Part shown: piece after piece, positions 1-9,300 of the stretch
How positions within the stretch are numbered: position 1 is the stretch's first letter
How the letters are laid out: each line of letters starts with the position of its first letter
From: Fibrobacterota bacterium
Lineage (GTDB): Bacteria; Fibrobacterota; Chitinivibrionia; Chitinivibrionales; Chitinispirillaceae
DNA: 64,000 nt
Direction of reading: 5' to 3'
Assembly: GCA_023459055.1 (NCBI GenBank)
Contig: JAEWVR010000019.1
Location: 1-64,000, forward strand
Position numbers and translations under genes: made by a program
The notes under the pieces: model-generated
The model's input: only the letters and a program-made list of their open reading frames with translations
Told to the model about the DNA's origin: nothing
The model's database searches: none

Positions 1-219
1 TCATTCCCATTAATAATATCACCAATGTCCCCATTAAATGCACCAACATTCGTCAAACAGTACCATTATTTACAGTTTTAGGAGAGTGACACTTGTGCTC
101 TGGTGTCCCCAGCGGAAGAAATCGACACCTTTTATAGTAAGGTATTCTATTGTACGGTTCGGAGTGCCGCTTGTTGCTACTGATATCTTTTACATGACAG
201 CACTCCCGGAATTATGAAA

Positions 220-687
220 CTAAACTTTTTTTAAACCGACACTCAAATCAAAATCACCCAGAGTCGATTTGAAGGGTATTCTAAAGGAAAAAACATCTGC
301 CGGCTCTTTGACTTCCAATCCTTTCCCTTTAATAACTGTCGGTAAAGAAATTACTGTACTGTAGTCTTCAATAAATTTCTTTGCATATCCTGCGATTATG
401 TTGACCAGTTCACCAACTGCATCCATTGAATCATGATCCAGGGTTGTAATCGGTACACCGATGAACGCAGTAAGTGCTTTCAGCGCTGTTTCTTCCGGAA
501 AACTTAGCGAGACACTTCCCAAAAGATCGCCAGTTAATCCAATAACTCCGGATATATCCTTTGCAATCCCGGTCCCTTTGTTGAGTGTGTATTGTTGAGC
601 AATTGGGTTTGTTCCAAGCATTTTTTGAAAAGTTTCAACAGTTGCAAGCATAAATGGCTGTATTAAATCGACACTGATTTCCTTCAT
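220..687 (-). CDS. CheX-like chemotaxis phosphatase
   Basis: This 155-residue protein belongs to the CheX/CheC-type family, whose members dephosphorylate CheY-P in the cytoplasm. The visible signature is the E-x-x-N pair in the segment GELVN (E93 and N96), which in CheX sits on the long helix that inserts into the CheY active site. The start at 687 is chosen because an AGAAAGG-like ribosome site lies about 8 nt upstream; an upstream in-frame TTG at 759 would add 24 poorly conserved residues. The gene stands alone, about 18 kb from the chemosensory operon at 18.6-24.7 kb, so pairing it with that CheY is an inference. The family call is fairly secure; the partner is not. Confidence 0.8.
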   Translation of the reverse strand: MKEISVDLIQPFMLATVETFQKMLGTNPIAQQYTLNKGTGIAKDISGVIGLTGDLLGSVSLSFPEETALKALTAFIGVPITTLDHDSMDAVGELVNIIAGYAKKFIEDYSTVISLPTVIKGKGLEVKEPADVFSFRIPFKSTLGDFDLSVGLKKV

Positions 688-800
688 ATAAAAGGCCTTT
701 CTTTTTTTAAGTAATGAATGATCATATGTATTTGTACCATTGTTGAATGCAAAAAGCAAAAAAAATGCATTTTACTTATTAGTTCTGGTTATCTGATGAC

Positions 801-823
801 AGGACAGGTCGAGACCTGTCCCT
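801..823. repeat. Dyad repeat, GGACAGGTC arms (copy 1 of 3)
   Basis: Two 9-nt arms, GGACAGGTC (802-810) and GACCTGTCC (813-821), form a perfect inverted repeat with 2 nt between them. The same core occurs at 5112-5134 and 9304-9333, always between or at the ends of genes. No T-run follows, so it is not a classical terminator here. Confidence 0.75.
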
Positions 824-872
824 TACAAGTTTACAGGATAACAATTAATTATATTTAATGGGTGGTACATTT

Positions 873-915
873 TGAAGTGCCCACAGGTGACACACTTTCA
901 AGTGCCCGGTGACAC
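873..915. repeat. Two imperfect direct repeats (AAGTGCCC...GGTGACAC)
   Basis: The motif AAGTGCCC followed by GGTGACAC occurs twice, at about 873-893 and 898-915, with a 3-nt insertion in the first copy. A related GTGACACTT string lies near 87-96. It could be the remnant of an insertion-sequence end or a regulatory repeat. No transposase is visible nearby. Confidence 0.4.
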
Positions 916-1126
916 GAAATATGGTGATTTCGCAGTAAATATATCTGTTACCAGCGGCTGCAACTGGGATTTTAATCAAAAAACATAAAAACAACATAAT
1001 CCGGAGGGATTAATGACTTTACGAAAAAAAATTACCGGATTTATCACAGGTACTTTTTCGCATGTAAACAAAGTACCTGTTTGTCGGACATGTTGTAGTG
1101 TGATTTTTTTCCCGGGGATTTTACAA

Positions 1127-2104
1127 ATGCGATTTAACCAAATTAAGACGTTCAAGATACTCATATCACTCTTAAGTGCTACGGTTTTATTTCTGGCAGG
1201 ATGTGTCAACTGGACAGACTTGCCTGATCACCGTGTCGAGCTTCGTGAAACCCTGCAAACACTGGCAGCAGCATCTGACGATCCATTAATGAAACTCCAT
1301 TTCAATTCGATTATTAAAGTTGTCGACGCTGGCGATGATGGACAACTCGAGGCAACGCGAAATATCAACGCAATCTGGAGCGCCTTCGCAGATACGGCTA
1401 AGAGCAGTGGCGTCAGACAGCGCGAAAGTTACCTCAATCGATCAACTCCGCTCATTATAGCGTGGGCCTCGCCTACGGATGGTCAGGTCTCTTTCACCTG
1501 GTTGCAGCTGCCCACGCAATGGGATCCGGCAAAGGAGTATCCACTCTATGTAAGTCTTCATGGGCTCTGGGATGTGGCGGGGTCCCGGTTATCCTATTTA
1601 AACTATCCTTTTCAGAACCCGGCAAACAGTTTCGCTTTTGAAGATGGCTACAATATTGCACCCTGGGGGCGTGGTAATCTATGGTACCGTGGCATCTCAG
1701 AGACTGATATCCGCGAATGCATTGAGACGATCAAAAACCTTGTGCATATCGATGAAAGTCGCCAATACCTAAGTGGTCATTCCATGGGAGGGTTTGGTGC
1801 GTGGCACATTGCGCTTGGTTCACCGGATACCTGGGCGGCTTTGGGGATCCATGCTGGAGCCTTAACATACGATAATAATAGTGAATTCAATGCTGCAGCG
1901 GTTAAAACGTTGCGCAACCTGCCAACCTATTTTGTAGTCGGAACCACCGATGATTTGTATGGGGTAAATAAAACCGCGTATCAGCTGCTCGTTGATGCCA
2001 ATAACCCACACTTATCCTTCGTCTCCTTTTCAGGCGGCCACGATTATCGTCAGGAAAATGTCGAGAAAATGTATCTGTGGATGAAAGAATTTGACCGTAA
2101 CTGA
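1127..2104 (+). CDS. Secreted alpha/beta-hydrolase esterase lipoprotein
   Basis: The product is an alpha/beta-hydrolase of the esterase/PHB-depolymerase-like kind, probably attached to the outer membrane. With the start at 1127 the N terminus is a short basic stretch, a hydrophobic segment and the lipobox LAGC (Cys26). The nucleophile elbow GHSMGG places the catalytic Ser at residue 219. An Asp in the GTTDD segment and a His in the GGHDY segment complete a plausible triad, and SLHG may form the oxyanion hole. An alternative ATG at 1013 has a stronger ribosome site (GGAGGG) but would bury the signal peptide behind 38 residues, so 1127 is preferred. The substrate cannot be read from the sequence; a carbohydrate-linked ester fits the neighbourhood. 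Confidence 0.75.
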   Translation: MRFNQIKTFKILISLLSATVLFLAGCVNWTDLPDHRVELRETLQTLAAASDDPLMKLHFNSIIKVVDAGDDGQLEATRNINAIWSAFADTAKSSGVRQRESYLNRSTPLIIAWASPTDGQVSFTWLQLPTQWDPAKEYPLYVSLHGLWDVAGSRLSYLNYPFQNPANSFAFEDGYNIAPWGRGNLWYRGISETDIRECIETIKNLVHIDESRQYLSGHSMGGFGAWHIALGSPDTWAALGIHAGALTYDNNSEFNAAAVKTLRNLPTYFVVGTTDDLYGVNKTAYQLLVDANNPHLSFVSFSGGHDYRQENVEKMYLWMKEFDRN

Positions 2105-2546
2105 TACCAAATTGCGTAGTTGTCAAAGTGCTTGAAGACGTTTCTATTAATGTAAACGCATCATATTCTGTTACCGTAAACAGCTTTCTTGCCGCCGGAG
2201 GTGATATTTTCACTAAACGCATGTCTGGCGTTCAATGATAGGATGCAGGAACAAGGATGTTTTTATAAATACGGTATTCAGACAGGAGTGTTGTCCCACC
2301 CGATTATTGCAGCAACGTCTTTTACAAATTAGAAACATTGGCAGTCTGTCAACGCATAAACCTGGTTGACAATTAGCGATTTAAGAACCATCGATGATAG
2401 TTCTGCTTACTACAGATCCGTCTGACAGGCGATAAAATCCTTTCAGGAGAATGGTACTGCAACCGATTCACTTTGAGCACTGTTTTTTATTGGCAGTATC
2501 ATTTGAGCAATTGATTTCTTTTCGTTTGAAGCTTTTACACTAATTT
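2105..2546. other. Intergenic region, no gene recognised
   Basis: This 442-nt stretch separates the esterase from the convergent ferredoxin gene. Open frames here are short and lack family resemblance or convincing ribosome sites. No clear terminator with a T-run was seen. Confidence 0.6.
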
Positions 2547-2738
2547 TTATTTAAAAATAGTTATTGCAGAAACCGGACAGCTATCAGCAGCCTGCTGACA
2601 ATCAGATTCCAGATCCTCACTGATTTCATTAACTATCGCCTCATATTTTCCATCAGCTCCCAATTTAAATACCACCGGACATATAGATTCGCAAAGTCCA
2701 CAGCCTATACAGGTATCTTTATCAACAGCAGCTTTCAT
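2547..2738 (-). CDS. Single-cluster 4Fe-4S ferredoxin
   Basis: This is a 63-residue soluble low-potential electron carrier. Cys10, Cys13, Cys16 and Cys54 are arranged as in monocluster 4Fe-4S ferredoxins. Cys20 and Cys47 occupy the positions that form a disulfide in Thermotoga-type ferredoxins in place of a second cluster. The start is supported by GGAGG about 7 nt upstream. It is monocistronic, and no dedicated partner is adjacent. It could feed electrons to radical SAM enzymes or to the Ehr-type complex in this window, but that is a guess. Confidence 0.92.
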   Translation of the reverse strand: MKAAVDKDTCIGCGLCESICPVVFKLGADGKYEAIVNEISEDLESDCQQAADSCPVSAITIFK

Positions 2739-2889
2739 ATTAATACCTCCAGATAAATAGTGTGTGATAAATTGTTATGATATATCGGGAGCGTCAGTTA
2801 ATCAATAGTTATTCACTCCTGTGAAAAAATTCTCCATATTGAAAAACCAATTACAGGGGCACGCAGTGCAAACTGACTGAGCTAGCTCT

Positions 2890-3453
2890 TTAATCAAACC
2901 AGAAATCCTGATCAACCGTATCCCAATCTGTATCTGGTGTACATTTTTCCAATGTCAGATCTGATAAATCTGCTTCATTACCTTTCTGGATATTTTTTCC
3001 AGACGGTGACATTCCCAAACTATCAAACACCAGCTTTGATACTTCTCGCATTACCGGTACATCTAATAGTTCATAATCAGTATCATAAAAAAACGTACTT
3101 CTTATCGAATCGATATCAAGATGTTGAACTGCAGTGTTGTCTTTGTAAATAAGTAACGAATCATCATCACTGTCATTATAAATATCACAATACAAGCTGA
3201 GTGCTCTGTCAAGGAGAAGAAAGTGGTAATCTGTCGGCATAAAGAGATCTGCATGGATATGAGCAGCTAATATTTTTTGCATCTCATTAAGTAATATATC
3301 AACTCTGTTTCCAAATAGTTTGATAGTGAAATCATCAAGCCAAAAAATGTCAGTATCAGTCCCCTGAAATCTTAAATTATCAATTGCTAAATCAAGCGAA
3401 TTTTCGAGGACTGAAGTAAAAACCGTATCGGGTTTAGTTGCGAATTTAAGCAT
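2890..3453 (-). CDS. Hypothetical acidic protein
   Basis: The 187-residue product is not recognised. It has no signal peptide or membrane segment and is strongly acidic, with Asp-rich stretches in the middle and at the C terminus (ending DTVDQDFWFD). An AAGGAT ribosome site lies about 6 nt before the ATG, so it is probably a real gene. It lies downstream of a long non-coding region and is transcribed toward the ferredoxin gene about 150 nt away. No function is proposed. Confidence 0.55.
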   Translation of the reverse strand: MLKFATKPDTVFTSVLENSLDLAIDNLRFQGTDTDIFWLDDFTIKLFGNRVDILLNEMQKILAAHIHADLFMPTDYHFLLLDRALSLYCDIYNDSDDDSLLIYKDNTAVQHLDIDSIRSTFFYDTDYELLDVPVMREVSKLVFDSLGMSPSGKNIQKGNEADLSDLTLEKCTPDTDWDTVDQDFWFD

Positions 3454-4392
3454 ATCGTATCCTTATATGTCAAATTGTGTTTTTGTTCTTTTCGATATCC
3501 TGGTCCAAAGTAGTGTATACATGATCTGTCTTCAATAAAATGTATTTTTTATCGAACAATAGCACTTTAAAAAGTGATTCCCTACTATTTCGTTGGTTTT
3601 CGTTTCCTAAGTGACTGCACATTACCTATTTGTTTTCTGTGGGAAGTATAAAATTATTGACATTTTTTGTTAAAAGACTCTCTGGAAAGCCTACTACTAT
3701 CCAGTATCCAGTCAACTGAGCCCGCATAGAGCTGAACAATATCTTAATAATCCACGACTACACCTCAAAACGGTACAACTGTATCCCATTCCCCCACACC
3801 AGCGAATGAAAAAATGGATTCAACGGATCGATTTCTGCTTTTAGCGGATAGGAAAATGGATTGTGCGGATACAAAATGACTTTTAGACGCTATTGCTACC
3901 CGTAATTTCCCATTGTGCAAGCACCGGTGTACCGTATCAATACGCTATCATATGTATGTGTCACCGTACTACACGCTATCAGGGCATATTTATTATTCTC
4001 ACCACACTTGACATTTACGAAGTGACCTTCAAACAGAAAAAAATGTCCACTTTTTTTAATTTTTTTCTTGCGCAAAAAATTAATTTGACAGTATATTATT
4101 GACATAGTAACAATGATGCTTCACAGATATTCGCTTACATTGTTCATGGTTACCCGAGCAGTTGTTAAATAGATTCTAAAAAGTTCGCGCGCGTTGTCAA
4201 TTGTGCTGTAAGTACCGGTGTGTGCGCTCTGCATTGCACGTTTTTGACTTGTAATTACTGCATGATAATCATACTATTATTATGTCAAATACATTATGCA
4301 GTACTATGTTACCGTATATATTCACCGGTAGTTGCCGGTAGTTCCCAAAACAAATAACCTGTATCTATTTTTACAGAAAGGAAGTCTCCGCT
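3454..4392. other. Long intergenic region with no supported gene
   Basis: No gene could be supported in this 939-nt stretch. Two 69-codon frames at 3893-4105 overlap each other on opposite strands and look spurious. The stretch is AT-rich with short imperfect repeats around 3810-3870 (AAAATGGATT occurs twice). It may hold decayed DNA associated with the broken nuclease gene downstream. Confidence 0.5.
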
Positions 4393-4557
4393 ATGGCCGA
4401 GCCAAAAGATCTTGTTGTCTGCTTTAATGAGTGTAAAGATGCCATTACAGCAATTCCTAAAAGCAATTTCGCAGTCCTGAATATGCCGCTTGACGAGGCG
4501 ATGCAGGAGAGTAAGCGTGTGGCTGCACTTGCCGGGAAATTACACAAAGGAAAGTAA
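4393..4557 (+). CDS. Small 54-residue hypothetical protein
   Basis: This short open frame starts MAEPKDLVVC and ends in a basic KLHKGK tail. GGAAG lies about 8 nt upstream of the ATG, and the frame ends TAATAA just before the ATG of the decayed Rpn-type gene, so the two were probably co-transcribed. The composition looks protein-like. No family is recognised. It might be a small partner of the nuclease-like gene, but that rests only on position. Confidence 0.45.
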   Translation: MAEPKDLVVCFNECKDAITAIPKSNFAVLNMPLDEAMQESKRVAALAGKLHKGK

Positions 4558-4560
4558 TAA

Positions 4561-5071
4561 ATGTCACGCCATCATGATAAATGGTATACACGGATATTCA
4601 GTGATCCCCGAATTGTTGAGGAGTTGCTGCATTCGTTTGTCCATAAAAATACGTAACGCAGTCGCTGTAATTTTTTATATTGAGAACAGCAGCATCGCTG
4701 AAATGACTAAAAACTGGAATGAGTTGGTTACACTTTTAAAATGCGTATTGAGAAAAGATGGTATTGAAATTATCCGTGCAATAATGGATAGAATATATCA
4801 GATACATGATCTGCCATCAAATTCAAAAACCATAAGCAAAATAAACGACCTGACCGAGGTAAAAAGTATGCTTGAAGCAAATACAAAAAAATGGGAAGAT
4901 GCAGTGCTTGAACGCGGGATTGAAAAAGGTATCGAAAAGGGCATTGGTATAGGTATTGAAAAAATAGTAAAAAAAATGATTTCAAATACTATGAGTACTG
5001 CCGATATACGGAAAATGACCGGATTAACAGCATTGAAAATCAATGAAATCCGCAAGAGAATGATGAAGTGA
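4561..5071 (+). pseudogene. Decayed Rpn/YhgA-type PD-(D/E)XK nuclease (transposase-like)
   Basis: The gene is broken into two parts in different frames. The first 31 codons (4561-4656) encode a typical Rpn-family N terminus, MSRHHDKWYTRIFSDP, then hit TAA. From about 4660 another frame gives the family C terminus: an AVIFYIENS segment, a helical region, a KSMLEANTKKWED motif and the low-complexity EKGIEKG repeat before a terminal helix. Family members are about 300 residues and carry the PD-(D/E)XK nuclease core in the middle; here about half of the protein, including that core, is missing. An internal deletion plus frameshift is the simplest reading. Intact homologues promote recombination. 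Confidence 0.7.
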
Positions 5072-5101
5072 TTTGGGTTCCACGTTTATACAATTATATT
5101 G

Positions 5102-5146
5102 TCAAAACGGTAGGGACAGGTCGCGACCTGTCCTTGCACGTTTTGA
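5102..5146. repeat. Dyad repeat, GGACAGGTC arms (copy 2 of 3), in a larger hairpin
   Basis: The core GGACAGGTCGCGACCTGTCC lies inside a longer inverted repeat whose outer arms are TCAAAACG (5102-5109) and CGTTTTGA (5139-5146). It sits between two convergent genes (the decayed nuclease and the first GH43 gene) and could end transcription from either side, although there is no strong T-run. Confidence 0.75.
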
Positions 5147-5204
5147 TATAACCAAAATTGCGTATATTACCACATTGTTAAATGCAGCAATTACACTACA
5201 ACAA

Positions 5205-6887
5205 TTACCGTACCACCTGCAATGTTGCTGTTTTCTTTTTTCCTTCAGTCAAACGTATAATATATCTGCCGCTTGCAAGTGTACCGGGGAGAGACGCGTT
5301 GTAACTTCCGGCACTCTTGAATTCATCAACAATAACAGCCTTCTGCCGTCCGAGACCATCGATAAGGTCGAGCTTTACATGTGCAGCTGAGGTGACTGTA
5401 TACTGCAACACATCTTTTTTACAGGTCATCAACTGACTGGAAACCCCTGGCAAATTACCACTTGTCTCTTTTACATCAGTTGTCATAGAATCGTTAAGCA
5501 CCATAACATCGAATATTTCGTTGCCTTTAGAGGATTCGCCCCGCGTTGTACAATAGATTCTTACGTAACGCGCATCTGTTGATGCAAACGTCTCATCGGT
5601 CACAGAAATGGGAGCCCCGACGGACGTAGAGTAAACATCTTTCCATTCAGTATTGTCGGTTGAGAGCTGAATTTTAAACAATTTTGCATACCCCTCACTC
5701 CATTTACAGATCACACGGTTTACCTGTTGTGCAGTTCCGAGATCAACAGATATCCATTGGGGATCGCTTGACGCACTTGTCCACTTTGTATTTGCGTAAT
5801 TCTGATAGGTAAACGGGCTTGTTACGTTACCTGCAGTATTGGAATTACTTGACGCTGTTGCTGTTTTATTTAATGCAAGATTGCGTTTACTATCGATTTC
5901 ACGCCATATTCCACGATCAGGATCAACTTCCCAGTCCTGATAATATTTGACAATGACGGAATCTTTCGGACTGAATGTTACCGGTAACCAGACATAATCT
6001 CCGTTTCTTTCCGGATGAGGTCGTTTCCAGCGGTCACCGCAATACATCTGCATCGTATCTTCTGTACCCTTAAAAGGATACACAAAATCAACCTGCGTAT
6101 CCCAGGATTTATTATATGAATCTCCCGGGCATATCATTGAGACCAGATTTGTGGTCCATGGTCCATTAATATTAGTAGCTGTCCAGTACTTGGTTTCACT
6201 TGGATCAATACCTTCCATTTTGGATGTCATGTAATAATAGATTCCATGATTTTTCATAATCATGTTGGCTTCCCGGTCGGAATTGTTCCATTTCTGTATG
6301 CTTTTCTCGAGACCAAGATAATCTTCTTTCATAAGTACAAGTTGCTGGTTCATATTACCTTGGCCTATCCATTGTTCAAAACAATAATAAGCTTTGCCGT
6401 CATCGTCCTGAAACACCGACATGTCACCAGTGTTATAACCAAAGACCTTACTATCAGACAGTTTTGTAAACGGTCCTGTAGGCTTGTCGCTGGTTGCAAA
6501 CCCTAAATTACACCAGTCGTCAGTGCCTTCAGTCTCCCATTTCAGAACCATAACATATTTCTTTGTCTTTTCATTATATAACACATCCATACGGTTGGTT
6601 CCTCTTGTGGCAGTAAGCATGTTGCCTTCATTTTTCCAGTGAAGAAGATCCTTCGATGAATAACAGGTCTGATTAGTCATTCTTGCATCACAACCATACC
6701 AGTAATAGGTATCACCAAATTTGGTGAGACATCCGCTTCGGGTTTCAACTTTATTCCCATTTTGATCATACTGAAAAAAATCATTATGGATAGTCAACCA
6801 CTTAGCCTGCGATGTCGTAGCTATGGCAAGGATCGCGGGTAGAAGAAACAAAGAACGACACATTGACATAATGTGACTAAAGCTCAT
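5205..6887 (-). CDS. Secreted GH43 glycosidase with F5/8C domain and sorting tail (copy A)
   Basis: This 560-residue exported enzyme probably acts on arabinan-, xylan- or galactan-type side chains. A signal peptide ends near TSQA (residue 28). Residues about 35-330 form a five-bladed GH43-like propeller, recognisable from DTYYWYGC, CYSSKDLLHWKNEG, the NEKTKKYVM segment and the GDMSVFQDDDGKAYY segment. Residues about 334-465 are an F5/8 type C (discoidin, CBM32-like) domain starting NLALNKTATASS. The last 80 residues end LASGRYIIRL...ATLQVVR, like a type IX sorting domain. AGGAGGGG lies just before the ATG. The nearest subfamily appears to be GH43_34, but this is unverified. It is the downstream copy of a tandem pair. 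Confidence 0.85.
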   Translation of the reverse strand: MSFSHIMSMCRSLFLLPAILAIATTSQAKWLTIHNDFFQYDQNGNKVETRSGCLTKFGDTYYWYGCDARMTNQTCYSSKDLLHWKNEGNMLTATRGTNRMDVLYNEKTKKYVMVLKWETEGTDDWCNLGFATSDKPTGPFTKLSDSKVFGYNTGDMSVFQDDDGKAYYCFEQWIGQGNMNQQLVLMKEDYLGLEKSIQKWNNSDREANMIMKNHGIYYYMTSKMEGIDPSETKYWTATNINGPWTTNLVSMICPGDSYNKSWDTQVDFVYPFKGTEDTMQMYCGDRWKRPHPERNGDYVWLPVTFSPKDSVIVKYYQDWEVDPDRGIWREIDSKRNLALNKTATASSNSNTAGNVTSPFTYQNYANTKWTSASSDPQWISVDLGTAQQVNRVICKWSEGYAKLFKIQLSTDNTEWKDVYSTSVGAPISVTDETFASTDARYVRIYCTTRGESSKGNEIFDVMVLNDSMTTDVKETSGNLPGVSSQLMTCKKDVLQYTVTSAAHVKLDLIDGLGRQKAVIVDEFKSAGSYNASLPGTLASGRYIIRLTEGKKKTATLQVVR

Positions 6888-6947
6888 ATCCCCTCCTGAT
6901 AAGATAATTTAACAAACGATAGACCAAATATTCACAGAAACAATAGT

Positions 6948-6989
6948 ATTCCTGTTAATTATTGAACATTATCAATAAAAAACAGGAAT
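6948..6989. promoter_or_regulatory. Inverted repeat upstream of GH43 copy A
   Basis: ATTCCTGTT (6948-6956) and AACAGGAAT (6981-6989) form a perfect 9-bp inverted repeat 61 nt upstream of the gene start. A weaker version (ATTCCTG at 8828-8834 and CAGGAAT at 8863-8869) lies at the same place upstream of copy B. It may be an operator or hairpin in the leader. Confidence 0.4.
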
Positions 6990-7075
6990 CGAGGTCGTTG
7001 TCAGATCGTTTACATGAAGTGTATCAGAGAAACAGACTTACGATATTGTCATTTGTAGCAATTACACTACAACAA

Positions 7076-8767
7076 TTATCGTACAACCTGCAGTGTTGCT
7101 GTTTTCTTTTTTCCTTCAATCAAGCGTATAATATATCTGCCGCTTGCAAGTGTACCGGGGAGAGACGCGTTGTAACTTCCCGCACCCTTGAATTCATCAA
7201 CAATAACAGCCTTCTGCCGTCCTATACCATCGATAATGTCGAGCTTTACATGTGCAGCTGAGGTAACAGTATACTGCAGCACATCATTTTTGCAGGTAAT
7301 TACCTGACTGGCAACCCCTGATAATTTGCCACTAGTCAGGTTTACATCAGTTGCCACAGAATCGTCAAGCACCATAATATCGAATATTTCATTGCCTTTA
7401 GAGGAGTTCCCCCGTGTTGTACAATATATTCTTACGTAACGGGCATCTGTTGATGCAAACGTCTCATCGGTCACAGAAGTGGGAGCACCGACGGAAGTAG
7501 AGTAAACATCTTTCCATTCAGTATTGTCAGTTGAGAGCTGAATTTTAAACGATTTTGCATACCCCTCACTCCATTTGCAGATCACACGGTTTACCTGTTG
7601 TGCTTCACCAAGATCAATTGATATCCATTGGGGATCGCTTGATGCACTCGTCCACTTTGTACTTGTGTAATTCTCATAGGTAAATGGACTTGTCACGTTA
7701 CCAGCAGTATTGGAATTGCTTGACGCAGTTGCAGTTTTATTCAATGCGAGGTTGCGCTTGCTATCGATTTCACGCCATATTCCACGATCCGGATCAACTT
7801 CCCAGTCCTGGTAGTAGTTAACAACAACAGAATCTTTCGGGCTGAATGTTATTGGCAGCCAGAGATAGTCCCCATTTCTACCCGGATAGTAATCCACTGT
7901 TTTCCAGCGGTCACCACAATACATCTGCAATGTATCTTCTGTACCTTTAAAAGGGAACACAAAATCACACTGCGTAGCCCAGGACTTTTTATTTTGATCT
8001 CCCGGAGTTATCATTGCGACCATATTTGTGGACCACGGTCCATTGATATTAGTAGCAGTCCAGTACCTGGTTTCGCTCGGTTCAATCCAATCCATATCAG
8101 ATGTCATGTAATAATAAATTCCATGATTTTTCATCATCATTTCGGCTTCCCGGTTAGAAACGTTCCATTTCTGCAGGCTTTTCACAAGACCGGTATAGTC
8201 ATCTGTCATAAGTGCAAGTTGCTGGTTCATATTATTGTCGCCTATCCATTGTTCAAAACAATAATAAGCTTTGCCATCATCGTCCTTAAACACCGACATA
8301 TCACCGGTGTTATACCCAAAGACCTTACTGTCAGACTGTTTTGTAAACGGCCCTGTAGGTTTGTCGCTGGTTGCAAACCCTATATTACACCAATCGTCAG
8401 TGCCCACAGTCTCCCATTTCAGGACCATGACAAACTTCTTTGTTTTTTCGTTATACAACACATCCATACGATTGGTTCCTGAAGGGGCAACGAGCATGAC
8501 GCCTTCATTTTTCCAGTGAAGAAGATCCTTCGATGAATAACAGTATTGATTAGTAAACTCCATATGTTTGCAACCATACCAGTAATAGGTACCTTCGTAT
8601 TCCATAAGACACCCGCTTCGGGTTTGAATTCTTTGTCCCTTATCATCATACTGAAAAAAATCATTATGAATAGTCAACCACTTAGCCTGAGACATTGTAG
8701 TTATGGCAAGAATTGCGGGTAGAAGCAACAAAAAACGAGACATTGACAGAATGCGGTTAAAACTCAT
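7076..8767 (-). CDS. Secreted GH43 glycosidase with F5/8C domain and sorting tail (copy B)
   Basis: This 563-residue protein is a close paralogue of copy A with the same order: signal peptide ending near MSQA, GH43-like propeller, F5/8C domain and C-terminal sorting-like domain. The F5/8C and C-terminal regions are nearly identical to copy A. The catalytic propeller has diverged more: for example copy B has KHMEFTNQYC where A has DARMTNQTC, and EWIEPSE-type changes occur near the YYYMTS motif. This suggests altered specificity under a conserved targeting module. Copy B has its own AGGAGGGG ribosome site, and the 189-nt gap before copy A contains a copy of the upstream region, so each may have its own promoter. 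Confidence 0.85.
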   Translation of the reverse strand: MSFNRILSMSRFLLLLPAILAITTMSQAKWLTIHNDFFQYDDKGQRIQTRSGCLMEYEGTYYWYGCKHMEFTNQYCYSSKDLLHWKNEGVMLVAPSGTNRMDVLYNEKTKKFVMVLKWETVGTDDWCNIGFATSDKPTGPFTKQSDSKVFGYNTGDMSVFKDDDGKAYYCFEQWIGDNNMNQQLALMTDDYTGLVKSLQKWNVSNREAEMMMKNHGIYYYMTSDMDWIEPSETRYWTATNINGPWSTNMVAMITPGDQNKKSWATQCDFVFPFKGTEDTLQMYCGDRWKTVDYYPGRNGDYLWLPITFSPKDSVVVNYYQDWEVDPDRGIWREIDSKRNLALNKTATASSNSNTAGNVTSPFTYENYTSTKWTSASSDPQWISIDLGEAQQVNRVICKWSEGYAKSFKIQLSTDNTEWKDVYSTSVGAPTSVTDETFASTDARYVRIYCTTRGNSSKGNEIFDIMVLDDSVATDVNLTSGKLSGVASQVITCKNDVLQYTVTSAAHVKLDIIDGIGRQKAVIVDEFKGAGSYNASLPGTLASGRYIIRLIEGKKKTATLQVVR

Positions 8768-8930
8768 ATCCCCTCCTGATAAGATACTTTAACAAGCGAC
8801 AAACCTTATAGTTACAGAAACAATAGTATTCCTGTCAATTATGGAATTGGATCAATAAAGTGCAGGAATCCAAGTTATTTTAGATCGTTTACATGAAGAG
8901 TATCAGGGAAACAGACTTCCGATAAAAGTC

Positions 8931-9300
8931 CCGACTGTTCTAAATTCAATTCCAGTGGTTTACCCAAGAGAGATATGTATTAAGTACTCACTCCTTATAT
9001 ACATATGATGATACATGTGCCGTTTATACCGTGCTGCCCATTTCCATAGTAACGTATTGCAATACTAATATAAACATTTTTTTACACAAATACTCTATAA
9101 TAAAGATAATTATCTGGTTTTATAAAAATATGGGCCATAATCAGGGAGAAGAATACGGATACAGAATACGGAGAAACAGACGTACAATAGTAAACCTGTT
9201 ACTTAGTTATCAACGACTATAAATTTATTTTTTACCAGATTATTATCAAGACAATTGATTGAAACGGAATAGTTTCCCGTACTCCAGTTACCAGAAAGAA
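8931..9300. other. AT-rich intergenic region
   Basis: This lies between the upstream part of duplicated unit B and the end of the next lipoprotein gene. A 63-codon frame at 9031-9222 has no ribosome site or family resemblance and is not called. No transcription signal could be assigned. Confidence 0.5.

Larger units (their letters stand above)
5186..8930. repeat. Tandem duplication of a ~1.87-kb GH43 gene unit
   Basis: Unit A (about 5186-7050) and unit B (about 7057-8930) match over the whole gene and over about 160 nt upstream of each start, including AGGAGGGG, the CAATAGTATTCCTG string and the CGTTTACATGAAG string. Corresponding positions are offset by 1871-1880 nt. The match fades at both outer edges. 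Confidence 0.85.

Noticed and set aside
1013..1126. Longer N terminus of the esterase lipoprotein
   Set aside because: It has a good GGAGGG site but would put 38 residues before a well-formed lipoprotein signal; kept only as an alternative start.
976..1209. 77-codon minus-strand frame over the esterase start
   Set aside because: It is antisense to the signal-peptide region of the esterase and has no family features.
3893..4105. Two 69-codon frames on opposite strands
   Set aside because: They overlap each other almost completely, lack good ribosome sites and show no family features.
5073..5390. 105-codon plus-strand frame at the GH43 3' end, and its copy at 6962-7261
   Set aside because: They run antisense to the C-terminal part of the GH43 genes and exist twice only because of the tandem duplication.
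9031..9222. 63-codon plus-strand frame
   Set aside because: AT-rich composition, no ribosome site, and located in an otherwise empty intergenic region.
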